Below the pieces are notes generated by a model. It was given only the letters and a program-made list of their open reading frames with translations. It made no database searches and had not been told where the DNA came from. From positions 1,708,501 to 1,772,500 of the forward strand of contig NZ_CP040093.1 of the NCBI RefSeq assembly GCF_006016075.1: a stretch of 64,000 nt of DNA, written 5' to 3'. A program made the position numbers and the translations under genes. Positions 1 to 7,244 of this stretch are shown in pieces. The stretch comes from Caloramator sp. E03. Its GTDB lineage: Bacteria; Bacillota; Clostridia; Clostridiales; Caloramatoraceae. Numbering within the stretch: the stretch's first letter is position 1; each line of letters starts with the position of its first letter.

Positions 1-606
1 AAGGCTCACAATATAAACCTTGTAACTCCAACTCACTATACGATGCAGATTCGTGAAGCTATAATTAAAGCAAAGTCCTTAGGACTTAATATACCAATTA
101 TCTATAATTCCAATGGCTATGAAAAGATTGAAACTTTAAAACTTCTTGAAGGGATTATAGATGTCTATCTTCCTGATATTAAATACTATGATGAAAAGTA
201 TAGTATGAGATATTCTAAAGCTCCAAGGTATTTTTATTATGCTTCAAATGCACTTCTTGAAATGTATAGGCAGGTAGGTTCTCCAAAGTTTGATGATAAT
301 GGAATTATAAGAAAAGGTGTTATGATAAGGCATCTTATGATTCCGGGTTTACTTTTTGATTCAAAAAAAATAGTAGATTGGGTTTTAAAAAATTTACCTA
401 ATGATATATATTTCAATATAATGAGCCAATATACTCCTATGCATAAAGCGCAGTACTATCCGGAAATTAATAAAAAAATTAATAAGAAACACTATGAAGC
501 AATTATAGAGTATGCAATGTCAATTGGGCTTAAAAATGGATATTTTCAAGATTATGACAGTTCAACAAAAGAATATGTACCCAATTTTGATTTTGAAGGT
601 GTATAG
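1..606 (+). CDS. PflX-like radical SAM protein (3' part only)
   Basis: The reading frame is open from base 1, so only the C-terminal part is present and the radical SAM CxxxCxxC motif lies outside the window. What remains carries signatures I associate with the PflX / COG1313 family of pyruvate-formate-lyase-activating-enzyme-like proteins: TPTHY near the start, YNSNGYE, and PDIKYYD, followed by the basic IRHLMIPG segment. These are presumed cytosolic iron-sulfur enzymes that make radicals from S-adenosylmethionine; the target of this subgroup is not firmly known. The first ATG (43) is internal, not a start. A terminator follows directly, so the gene is a separate unit from the downstream lipoate operon. 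Confidence 0.8.
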   Translation, partial: KAHNINLVTPTHYTMQIREAIIKAKSLGLNIPIIYNSNGYEKIETLKLLEGIIDVYLPDIKYYDEKYSMRYSKAPRYFYYASNALLEMYRQVGSPKFDDNGIIRKGVMIRHLMIPGLLFDSKKIVDWVLKNLPNDIYFNIMSQYTPMHKAQYYPEINKKINKKHYEAIIEYAMSIGLKNGYFQDYDSSTKEYVPNFDFEGV

Positions 607-621
607 ATTAATAGAGCCTGA

Positions 622-660
622 AACAGCTTCTAAAAAAGAAAAGGAGCTGTTTTTTATTTT
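622..660 (+). terminator. Rho-independent terminator after the radical SAM gene
   Basis: Arms AACAGCT (622-628) and AGCTGTT (645-651) enclose an A-rich loop and are followed by a T-rich tract. Confidence 0.8.
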
Positions 661-886
661 AGTTCATTTTATAAAAATCAATACATTAAATCCATTAATA
701 AGAATAAGGCTACTTTTAATTATAATTATTATGTATTCAAAGTCTTGGTCAAATTTCAAAAATTAAAATTTATGATGGGGATGTATATCTTTTGCTATGT
801 ATTAATAAACTATTTTATGACTAAATGTAGGGTTAAAAAAATGCAACGCAATTTATGAATGAAAGTGATAAAATTCAATTAACAGT
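661..886. other. Intergenic stretch, nothing recognisable
   Basis: AT-rich sequence between the terminator of the radical SAM gene and the transposase remnant. I see no credible gene, tRNA or strong hairpin. An overlapping short frame (512-766) runs out of the radical SAM gene and has no ribosome binding site. Confidence 0.5.
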
Positions 887-1072
887 TTAACTTTTCTGAA
901 AATCATGATTCTGAAAACTTTTTTCATAGTCAGAATGTGCTTTATTTGAAACAGTATTACAATAAGGACATACAGCTTCAGAATTTTTAGATTTAATATA
1001 TATAGTATCTTCTATTATTTCATACTTCTCTAAAGTTAACCTTTTATCCAATAGCGCTATTAATTCTTCCAT
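887..1072 (-). pseudogene. ISL3-family transposase N-terminal remnant
   Basis: A 61-codon frame with a good AAGGAG site upstream. The protein resembles only the extreme N-terminus of ISL3 transposases: a MEELIALL-type start and a zinc-binding CPYC pair (residues about 35-38) followed by the HSDYEKSFQ segment that usually runs into a DLPI motif. Here the frame diverges and stops soon after. The HTH and catalytic domains are absent (the family is usually around 400 aa). Best read as a decayed insertion sequence beside the lipoate operon. It could be a small zinc protein, but the match to the ISL3 head is good. Confidence 0.65.
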
Positions 1073-1182
1073 ATTATAATTTTCTCCTTTAGTTTAATTA
1101 CTATATTAGTGTATGAAAAATAATATAGCAATTCAACTAACTTTGGAAAGAGCCGATTTTATTTTACCAGAAACATTTAATA

Positions 1183-1211
1183 TTGAAAAGAAAAAATAAT
1201 TATATTATAAT
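1183..1211 (+). promoter_or_regulatory. Sigma-A promoter of the lipoate/DGC operon
   Basis: TTGAAA (1183-1188), a 17-base spacer and TATAAT (1206-1211), ending about 50 bases before the first permease start. It is the only well-formed promoter I see before the run of co-directional genes 1264-7080. Confidence 0.65.
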
Positions 1212-1263
1212 TTAATTATATAATAAATAATCAAATATTCATTTAAGATAAGGATGTGATGAA

Positions 1264-1743
1264 ATGTGGACATATAGCTTATATGGAATTACCATTGTCC
1301 TACTACTAATTTCGTATAAAAATGACAAGAAAAAAACAAAGTTGGCATTGAAAAAGGCTTGGAAGTCATTCGAAAATATTTTACCTGAATTTTTAGGAGT
1401 AATAATGTTAGTTGGAATATTGCTATCTGTATTAAATCCTGAGGTTATATCAAGGATAATTGGAAAAGAATCAGGCTTATTTGGTGTAATAGTTTCTGCA
1501 ATAGTGGGTTCAATTACCTTAATACCTGGGTTTGTTGCATTTCCAACAGCAGCACTTTTATTAAAATCAGGTGCAGGCTATACACAAATAGCAGCCTTTA
1601 TTTCAACACTTATGATGGTGGGTATTGTTACTATGCCGGTTGAAACAAAATACTTTGGTAAAAAAATAACAATATCAAGAAATGTTTTAGCTTTTTTATT
1701 TTCATTTTTAGTAGCCTTCATTATAGGAAAGGTTGTGATGTGA
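1264..1743 (+). CDS. ArsP-type permease, N-terminal half protein
   Basis: Membrane protein of 159 aa with about four hydrophobic segments. The motif PGFVAFPTAALLLKSGAG followed by a segment ending in MPVE resembles the repeat unit of the PF03773 (ArsP_1 / DUF318) permeases, which are normally single proteins of about 300 aa with two such halves. Here the halves are separate genes; the next gene carries the matching second repeat (GAFPIAAVFMKKG). ArsP itself exports trivalent organoarsenicals, but many relatives have unknown substrates. Start ATG with AAGGATG site upstream. First gene of the operon, one base apart from the second half, so the two probably form a heteromeric channel for the pathway encoded behind them. 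Confidence 0.7.
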   Translation: MWTYSLYGITIVLLLISYKNDKKKTKLALKKAWKSFENILPEFLGVIMLVGILLSVLNPEVISRIIGKESGLFGVIVSAIVGSITLIPGFVAFPTAALLLKSGAGYTQIAAFISTLMMVGIVTMPVETKYFGKKITISRNVLAFLFSFLVAFIIGKVVM

Positions 1744-1744
1744 T

Positions 1745-2278
1745 ATGAGTAAGTTTATAAAAAGATATAGATTTTTTATTATTACTGTTGTTGCACTTTT
1801 AATACTTATGGGAGTTAATTTTAAAGTAGGTGTAAAGGCTTTAAATATTGTAGGATATAGCTTTAAAGAAATGTTGTTAGTCATACCACCAATATTTGTT
1901 TTATTAGGACTTCTTGATATATGGGTCCCAAGGGACACAATGATAGGACTAATGGGAGAAGGTTCAGGAATAAAAGGAATCCTTCTTGCGATATTTTTAG
2001 GTTCAGCAGCAGCGGGTCCACTTTATGGTGCTTTCCCAATAGCAGCTGTGTTCATGAAAAAGGGAGTTAAATTTACAAATATATTAATTTTTATTGGAGC
2101 TTGGTCAACAACAAAAATACCTATGTTCTTATTTGAATTATCATCACTTGGAACAAAGTTTGCTCTAACAAGATTACTTGTTGATATACCTGGAATAATA
2201 ATTATAGCATTTATTTTATCTAAAATGATAAGTAAAGGTGAAATTGAGGAAATATATAAAAATGCGGAGAAACTTTAA
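1745..2278 (+). CDS. ArsP-type permease, C-terminal half protein
   Basis: Membrane protein of 177 aa. It has a short basic N-terminus, then about four to five hydrophobic segments. The stretch GPLYGAFPIAAVFMKKGVKF and the later TKIPM parallel the FPTAALLLKSGAG and MPVE elements of the upstream protein, as expected for the two halves of one PF03773-like permease. The gene begins one base after the stop of its partner, which implies translational coupling and equal amounts. Transport direction and substrate cannot be read from the sequence. The downstream redox and Cys-rich genes suggest a thiophilic compound; that is inference. Confidence 0.7.
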   Translation: MSKFIKRYRFFIITVVALLILMGVNFKVGVKALNIVGYSFKEMLLVIPPIFVLLGLLDIWVPRDTMIGLMGEGSGIKGILLAIFLGSAAAGPLYGAFPIAAVFMKKGVKFTNILIFIGAWSTTKIPMFLFELSSLGTKFALTRLLVDIPGIIIIAFILSKMISKGEIEEIYKNAEKL

Positions 2279-2294
2279 TGGGGAGGGCTTTTAA

Positions 2295-3677
2295 ATGGAA
2301 ACAATTTACAGGGATTATGTAATTTTAGGAGGAGGACCAACGGGTTATTATGCAGCTATTCATGGAGCTAAATTAGGTGCAAATATAACTCTTATAGAAG
2401 ATAAAGAAATTGGTGGAGTATGCCTAAATAAAGGTTGTATACCTACCAAAGCCCTTTTAAAATCTTCAGGAATAATTAAAGAAGTAAAAAGAGCAAAAGA
2501 ATTTGGTATAGATGCAGATATTAAAAAAATAAACTTAGAAATAGCAGTAGATAGAAAAAATAGAGTAGTAAAAGCACTAAATATGGGTTTATCAAGTCTG
2601 ATCAATTCAAATAAAATAGAACTTATTAAAGGAAGAGGAATATTAAAGAGTAAAAATCAAATATTAATCGAGTCAAAAGAGGAAACAAAAGTAATTCAGT
2701 TTAAAAAATTAATCATCTCAACAGGAGCATCACCAATTATTCCAAACATTGAAGGAGTAACAAACGAAGGTGTATTAACTAGTGATGAACTATTAGATTT
2801 AAAAACAATGCCACAGGAGATAGTAATTATTGGGGCAGGTGTTATTGGACTTGAATTTGCAGAGATGTACTCATCATTTTCAAAGGTAACTGTAATTGAA
2901 GTTAGAGATAAATTATATTTATCAGATGAAGAAATAGATAACGAACTTCTAAAAATAATGAAAAGAAAGGGAATAAACTTTAAATTTAATTCTAAAGTTA
3001 TACGCATAAACAAAATAAATGACAAACTTGAAGTGGTTTTTGAAGAAAATGGCAAAGAAAACAGTATAAAAACTGATAATGTTCTTTTATCCTGTGGAAG
3101 AAGGCCCAACATATCAAAAGATATGATAGATATAGGATTAGATATTAAAAATGGAGCTTTAGTTGTTAATAAGGAATTTAAAACAAATATAGAAAATATA
3201 TATGCAGCAGGAGATGTTATTGGTGGAAAGCAACTTGCTCATTTGAGCTTTGCTGAAGGAAGATGTGCAATAGAGAATGCATTAGGTATTAAATCAAAAT
3301 TAAACTATAATGCTGTTCCAAATTGTATATATACAGAACCAGAGGTTGCAACGGTTGGTATGACAGAGTCTGAAGCAAGCAGTAAAGGCTATGAAGTTAA
3401 AATAGGAAAATATTATTTTAGGAATAATGGCAGAGCACTTACTTTAGGAAATAGAGATGGATTTGTTAAGGTGGTTGTTGATAAAAATAGTAACATAGTT
3501 TTAGGGGCTCAAATATTAGGGGAAAGTGCTTCAGAGATGATTTCGGAACTGACATTAGCTATAACATTAAAGGCTGATGTAAATATATTATCTACAATGA
3601 TTCATCCACATCCAACTTTATCAGAGGCTATATTTGAGGCCTGTGGAGATGCTTGTGGGATGTCAGTTCATAAATAA
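2295..3677 (+). CDS. lpdA: Dihydrolipoamide dehydrogenase (E3-type flavoprotein)
   Basis: Complete 460-aa class I pyridine nucleotide-disulfide oxidoreductase. It shows the FAD dinucleotide motif GGGPTG (12-17), the redox-active disulfide in GGVCLNKGCIPTK (Cys43, Cys48), a second nucleotide motif GAGVIGLEFAE for NAD, the AAGDV FAD motif, and the C-terminal HPHPTLSE with the catalytic His-Glu pair (about His439, Glu444). It should oxidise a dihydrolipoyl group with NAD+, or run in reverse. No E1/E2 dehydrogenase or glycine-cleavage genes lie beside it; its partner is presumably the lipoyl domain encoded at 4362-5213. A good GGGGAGGG site precedes the ATG. Confidence 0.92.
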   Translation: METIYRDYVILGGGPTGYYAAIHGAKLGANITLIEDKEIGGVCLNKGCIPTKALLKSSGIIKEVKRAKEFGIDADIKKINLEIAVDRKNRVVKALNMGLSSLINSNKIELIKGRGILKSKNQILIESKEETKVIQFKKLIISTGASPIIPNIEGVTNEGVLTSDELLDLKTMPQEIVIIGAGVIGLEFAEMYSSFSKVTVIEVRDKLYLSDEEIDNELLKIMKRKGINFKFNSKVIRINKINDKLEVVFEENGKENSIKTDNVLLSCGRRPNISKDMIDIGLDIKNGALVVNKEFKTNIENIYAAGDVIGGKQLAHLSFAEGRCAIENALGIKSKLNYNAVPNCIYTEPEVATVGMTESEASSKGYEVKIGKYYFRNNGRALTLGNRDGFVKVVVDKNSNIVLGAQILGESASEMISELTLAITLKADVNILSTMIHPHPTLSEAIFEACGDACGMSVHK

Positions 3678-3695
3678 AAATAGGGAGGTTTTAAA

Positions 3696-4073
3696 ATGAG
3701 TGAAAGACAGTTGCCAGGATTTATTATGTGTGTTTGTACAGGGAAGTGTCCAGGCTTTCAAGCTATGGACATATGGGATTTTATTAACCAAGTTAGGGTA
3801 GAGTTACCTGTTGAGTATGGATTTATCCATCCACAGCTTTGCGAAGAAGATGGGGACAGATTTCTAGCTGACTTTTTAAAGGCACATAGGAAGCTAATTA
3901 TAGGTGCTTGTGCTCCAAATATGCAAAGAAAAATGTTTAAACAAGCATTTATAGATGCAGGACTTGATATAGAAAAGGATGCTGTAATGTTAGATATTAG
4001 AGACATGACAAATGAGAAGGCAATTGAGGTTGTTAAAAAAGCATTGAGTGATTTAGGGTTTGAGGAGGCTTAA
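3696..4073 (+). CDS. Stand-alone HdrA-like N-terminal domain protein
   Basis: Small 125-aa protein resembling only the N-terminal domain of heterodisulfide reductase HdrA: a CxCxxxC element (Cys12, Cys14, Cys18), Cys49 in a HPQLCEEDG context, and IIGACAPNMQRKMF (Cys72), matching the HdrA-type ACSPxxxxxxF signature. In HdrA the corresponding domain carries an extra [4Fe-4S] cluster. The FAD domain of HdrA is missing, and the Lpd flavoprotein and ferredoxin are encoded on either side. A role in passing electrons between the lipoyl/flavin couple and ferredoxin is inferred. Strong GGGAGG site; two bases separate it from the ferredoxin gene. Confidence 0.7.
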   Translation: MSERQLPGFIMCVCTGKCPGFQAMDIWDFINQVRVELPVEYGFIHPQLCEEDGDRFLADFLKAHRKLIIGACAPNMQRKMFKQAFIDAGLDIEKDAVMLDIRDMTNEKAIEVVKKALSDLGFEEA

Positions 4074-4075
4074 AC

Positions 4076-4369
4076 ATGAGTGAATCAACTTTTATGGGGG
4101 TTCCAAGGGAGAAAATAGATTGGAGCCCAAGAATAGACTATGAAAAGTGCAATTATTGTATGGAGTGTGTAAAGTTTTGTCCACATGATGTGTATGAAGT
4201 AAGGGAAAATGAAGATAAAAAATTAATAGTAAAAAACCCGAACAATTGCGTTGTATTTTGCCGTGCATGTGGAAAAACTTGTGGTGTTGATGCAATAAGC
4301 TTTCCTAATAAAGCGGAGGTAACAAATAAGATAAAGCAATTGAGAATGGAGATGGAGCAAAATGGATAA
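4076..4369 (+). CDS. Two-cluster [4Fe-4S] ferredoxin-like protein
   Basis: 97 aa with two cysteine quartets: CxxCxxCxxxC (Cys25, 28, 31, 35, followed by Pro) and CxxxCxxCxxxC (Cys58, 62, 65, 69). These should bind two [4Fe-4S] clusters. The second motif has three residues rather than two between its first cysteines and lacks the usual proline after the last one, a variant seen in HdrA/HdrC-like electron carriers. It is a soluble electron carrier. It lies between the HdrA-like domain and the DGC-lipoyl fusion, and its last eight bases overlap the start of the latter, so the products are probably made together. Confidence 0.85.
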   Translation: MSESTFMGVPREKIDWSPRIDYEKCNYCMECVKFCPHDVYEVRENEDKKLIVKNPNNCVVFCRACGKTCGVDAISFPNKAEVTNKIKQLRMEMEQNG

Positions 4370-5213
4370 AAAAACAGCTATTCTTCCATGCAATGGCTTA
4401 GACAAATGTGCTGGATGTGTTTCAAGAGAAATAGCAATAAAACTTCAAGAAGAGAAAAATGCAGAAATCATATGTCCTGTACTTTTTAGGGTAGCTGATG
4501 CAAGATACAACAAAGTAGCAAGTGAAAATGAGCTTATTGTAATTGATGGATGCAATACAAGATGTGCCACTAAATTAGCATCAGAGAAAAATTTAAAGGT
4601 TAGCAGAAAGATAAATGTAACAGAGGCTTCAAAACAATATGGAATAGAGATTCAAAGTAAGCTTCAAATAGGTGAGAATGAAAAAAAGTTAATTGATATG
4701 ATTTTAGAAGACATATTGAAAAAAGATGATTCTAATGGAGAAAATTCTTCTATATTATTTCCAAAGGTATTAGATTATGAAATATATAAGAAGGATAAAT
4801 TTATATTTAGGCTTCCTAAAGAAGGGTTTTATTTTAATGAAAATGACGTTTGGGTTTATGTTCAAGGTAATTTAGCTAGAATTGGAGTTACAGATTATGT
4901 TCAACAAAGCTTATCAGACATAATGTTTTTTACACCACCTATTGTAGGAAGCGAAGTTGAACAATTTGATGAGGTAGGAGCTATTGAATCAGGTAAAGCT
5001 GTTTTTGAAGTTATATCACCTGTTAGTGGTAAGGTCATAAGGGTAAATGAAGCATTGCTTTCAAATCCAGAATATATAAATGAAAATCCATTTGAAAAGG
5101 GGTGGATTGCAGAGATTGAACTTAAAGATTTTGAATCAGATAAAATGCTTTTATTAGAGTTTGATGAGTATTTTGAAAAAATGAAAAGAAAGGTGGATGA
5201 GTTTCATGTCTAA
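4362..5213 (+). CDS. DGC (putative zinc-binding) domain fused to GcvH-like lipoyl domain
   Basis: 283-aa fusion. Residues 1 to about 115 form a DGC domain (PF08859-like) with Cys10, Cys16, Cys19, Cys38 and the signature IDGCNTRC (Cys64, Cys68). Residues about 140-283 are a GcvH-like lipoyl carrier: VWVYVQGNLARIGVTDY, then IESGKAVFEV with the expected lipoyl lysine Lys212, then SPVSGKVIRVNEALLSNP and a GW motif. GcvH proteins are usually about 125-130 aa and act in glycine cleavage, but no gcvT or gcvP is present here. The fusion puts a swinging lipoyl arm next to a cysteine-rich metal- or ligand-binding domain. The overlap ATGGATAA with the ferredoxin gene indicates coupling. Confidence 0.85.
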   Translation: MDKKTAILPCNGLDKCAGCVSREIAIKLQEEKNAEIICPVLFRVADARYNKVASENELIVIDGCNTRCATKLASEKNLKVSRKINVTEASKQYGIEIQSKLQIGENEKKLIDMILEDILKKDDSNGENSSILFPKVLDYEIYKKDKFIFRLPKEGFYFNENDVWVYVQGNLARIGVTDYVQQSLSDIMFFTPPIVGSEVEQFDEVGAIESGKAVFEVISPVSGKVIRVNEALLSNPEYINENPFEKGWIAEIELKDFESDKMLLLEFDEYFEKMKRKVDEFHV

Positions 5214-5601
5214 AGTGGTTGTAATCCCATGTAGTGGTATGGGTAAAGTTTATGGTCTTTTAGCAAGAGAAGCAGCAAATAAAGTTGTTAATGAGTTAAA
5301 GAAGGATGAAGCAGAAACAAAATGTCTAGCATATATTGTAACTGGTGATGATGAGATAAGAGATTATATGAATGGGAAAAAATGTATAACAATCGATGGG
5401 TGCCCTAAGATGTGTGCTGCTAAAAATGCTAGAGAAGCTGGGGCAGAGGTTGTTGAAGAATTAAAATCAACTGATTTTGCAAAACAAATGAGAGCAATGA
5501 AGCCAGGAACAGCTACTTATTTAAATGAAGAAGGATGGCAAGTAGTTGATGCTATAGCAGAAAAAATAACAACTATTATCGATGAAATGGAGGGAAAATA
5601 A
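5206..5601 (+). CDS. DGC-domain putative zinc-binding protein
   Basis: 131-aa stand-alone DGC protein: VVVIPCSGMGK at the N-terminus (Cys9), Cys40, Cys60, and ITIDGCPKMCAAKNA (Cys66, Cys70). I chose ATG 5206 over an in-frame ATG at 5197 because the AAAGGTGG site ends just before 5197 and fits 5206; this also creates the same 8-base start/stop overlap (ATGTCTAA) seen at the previous junction. The domain is homologous to the N-terminal half of the upstream fusion. DGC proteins are called zinc-binding from the conserved cysteines; their reaction is unknown to me. Confidence 0.8.
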   Translation: MSKVVVIPCSGMGKVYGLLAREAANKVVNELKKDEAETKCLAYIVTGDDEIRDYMNGKKCITIDGCPKMCAAKNAREAGAEVVEELKSTDFAKQMRAMKPGTATYLNEEGWQVVDAIAEKITTIIDEMEGK

Positions 5602-6084
5602 ATGAGTGATATAAAAATAGGGGTTGTATCTTGCAGTGGAGAAGAATGTTTTGGAGGAACAATATCAAGGCTTGCTACAAGAAAGGTATTAGAGGATTTA
5701 AGGCTAGGTGAGGCTGTTACAATTTGTCTTCCTCTTTTTATAGCAGGTGGTGAGGAAGAGAGAAATTTTGCTAAAGTATACCCTACAGTTGCTGTTGATG
5801 GATGCTCAAAGCTTTGTGCAATGAGAGCAACAGAGAAATATAGTGGAAAGGTTAATGCTGTTGTTAAAGTTGATGAAATTATAGGAAAAGAAAAAGCATT
5901 AGAAAAGGTAGTTTCATTAAGGGAATTACCAAGCGATTATATGGAATTAGTAGATAAAGTGGCGCAAGAAATATGTAAAGAGATGGATAAAATATCAAGT
6001 GATATACTAAAAAAACAAGCTGAAGAGGAACTTAAAAATAGCGGTGAATGTTCAGGTGGATGTTGCTGTTGTGGTTGTAAATAA
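5602..6084 (+). CDS. DGC-domain protein with Cys-rich C-terminal tail
   Basis: 160-aa third DGC paralogue: IGVVSCSGEEC (Cys11, Cys16), Cys42, and VAVDGCSKLCAMRA (Cys68, Cys72). It differs in ending with the tail GECSGGCCCCGCK (six cysteines in the last eleven residues), a likely soft-metal, metalloid or persulfide ligand site. The ATG follows the stop of the previous gene directly (TAAATG). Three DGC domains in one operon suggest distinct steps or a heteromeric complex. The chemistry is not known; zinc binding is the family label only. Confidence 0.8.
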   Translation: MSDIKIGVVSCSGEECFGGTISRLATRKVLEDLRLGEAVTICLPLFIAGGEEERNFAKVYPTVAVDGCSKLCAMRATEKYSGKVNAVVKVDEIIGKEKALEKVVSLRELPSDYMELVDKVAQEICKEMDKISSDILKKQAEEELKNSGECSGGCCCCGCK

Positions 6085-6099
6085 TGGAGGTATAAACTA

Positions 6100-7080
6100 G
6101 TGTATTATTTATACAATAGAAGTTTAGATCCATATTTTAATTTGGCATTAGAAGAATATTTTTTAACAAATTTTAAAGATGAATTTTTCATAGTCTGGAG
6201 AAATGACAATTGTATAGTAGTTGGTAAAAATCAAAATACTTATTCAGAAATAAATTCAAATTATGTTTCTGAAAATGGAATAAAGGTTGTAAGGAGACTA
6301 ACGGGTGGCGGTGCGGTTTACCATGATAAAGGGAACATCAATTTTACTTTTATAAAAAATTCAGATTTACATCATTTTAGCTTTAATGATTTTTTAGAGC
6401 CCATAGTTAGTTTCTTAAAAATATTTGATATAGATGCTAAAATATCAGGAAGAAATGATATAGTAATTGATGATAAAAAAATATCTGGGAATGCACAGAC
6501 TATTTTAAAGGGAAGAGTATTACATCATGGAACTTTACTGTATTCCTCTGATATTAAAAATATATCTGGTGCACTAAATGTTGCAAAGGAAAAATATGAA
6601 ACAAAGGCAGTAAAATCTGTAGAAAAAAGGGTAACTAATATATGTGATAATTTAAAAGAAAGATTAACTGTAGAAGAATTTATAGAACAATTTAGCAGAT
6701 ATATATCAAGTAATATGGATATAAAAGAATATAATTTAACAGAAAAAGATATTTTAGAAATAAAAAAGTTAGCAGATAATAAGTATTCCAAATTTGAATG
6801 GAATTTTGGTATGTCTCCAAAGTTTAATTATAGGAATACAAAAAAATTTCCCCAGGGATTGATTGAGGTATATTTACAGGTAGAGAATTCAATAATAAAT
6901 AGTGTTAAAATATATGGGGATTTTTTTAGTATGGGAGATATAAAAGAAATAGAAGATATGTTGAAGGGATGTATATACAAAAAGTCAGAAATAAAAGATA
7001 GGCTTAGTTCTTTGGACTTTAACAAATACTTTATAGGAATTAGTTTGGATGATTTTATAACTATTTTTGATATTAATTAG
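6100..7080 (+). CDS. lplA: Lipoate-protein ligase A
   Basis: 326 aa beginning at GTG with GGAGG at 6086-6090. It shows the LplA signature RRLTGGGAVYHDKGNINFTF (from residue 65), GRNDIVIDDKKISGNA with the catalytic lysine (about Lys127), and HHGTLL (142-147). The length includes the C-terminal accessory domain typical of bacterial LplA, so it should activate free lipoate with ATP and transfer it to a lysine. No lipoyl synthase or octanoyltransferase is visible in the window. As the last gene of the operon it is the obvious modifier of Lys212 in the DGC-lipoyl fusion. Confidence 0.92.
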   Translation: MYYLYNRSLDPYFNLALEEYFLTNFKDEFFIVWRNDNCIVVGKNQNTYSEINSNYVSENGIKVVRRLTGGGAVYHDKGNINFTFIKNSDLHHFSFNDFLEPIVSFLKIFDIDAKISGRNDIVIDDKKISGNAQTILKGRVLHHGTLLYSSDIKNISGALNVAKEKYETKAVKSVEKRVTNICDNLKERLTVEEFIEQFSRYISSNMDIKEYNLTEKDILEIKKLADNKYSKFEWNFGMSPKFNYRNTKKFPQGLIEVYLQVENSIINSVKIYGDFFSMGDIKEIEDMLKGCIYKKSEIKDRLSSLDFNKYFIGISLDDFITIFDIN

Positions 7081-7125
7081 GGGATTACTCCCAAATGTAA
7101 TTAAGTTAATATTTATCTAGCCAAA

Positions 7126-7171
7126 CAATAAAGCCAATTGAAAGAATGTATCCTTTCGATTCACTTTATTG
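7126..7171. repeat. Long imperfect inverted repeat between convergent genes
   Basis: Outer arms CAATAAAG (7126-7133) and CTTTATTG (7164-7171), with inner arms ATTGAAAG and CTTTCGAT that pair with one G-U. No T tract follows. It may help end transcription of the lipoate operon. Confidence 0.5.
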
Positions 7172-7218
7172 TATTATGTTAAAATAATTATTTAGCTCCT
7201 ACTCGATTTAAACTATTA

Positions 7219-7244
7219 AAATAGAGCCTTTTTAGGCTCTTTTA
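7219..7244. terminator. Bidirectional terminator
   Basis: AGAGCC (7223-7228) and GGCTCT (7235-7240) flanked by A and T runs on both sides. It lies at the 3' end of the minus-strand SpoIID-like gene and faces lplA from the other side. Confidence 0.75.

Noticed and set aside
512..766. 84-codon frame after the radical SAM gene
   Set aside because: Overlaps the real gene and its terminator; no ribosome site and no recognisable protein.
2696..3112. Long antisense frames inside lpdA, and similar antisense frames in mfd, glmU, mazG and nfnB
   Set aside because: Shadows of strong coding sequence on the other strand; low-complexity products and no ribosome sites.
4362..5213. Reading the lipoyl protein as an ordinary GcvH of a glycine cleavage operon
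   Set aside because: It is fused to a DGC domain, and no gcvT, gcvPA or gcvPB gene is present around it.
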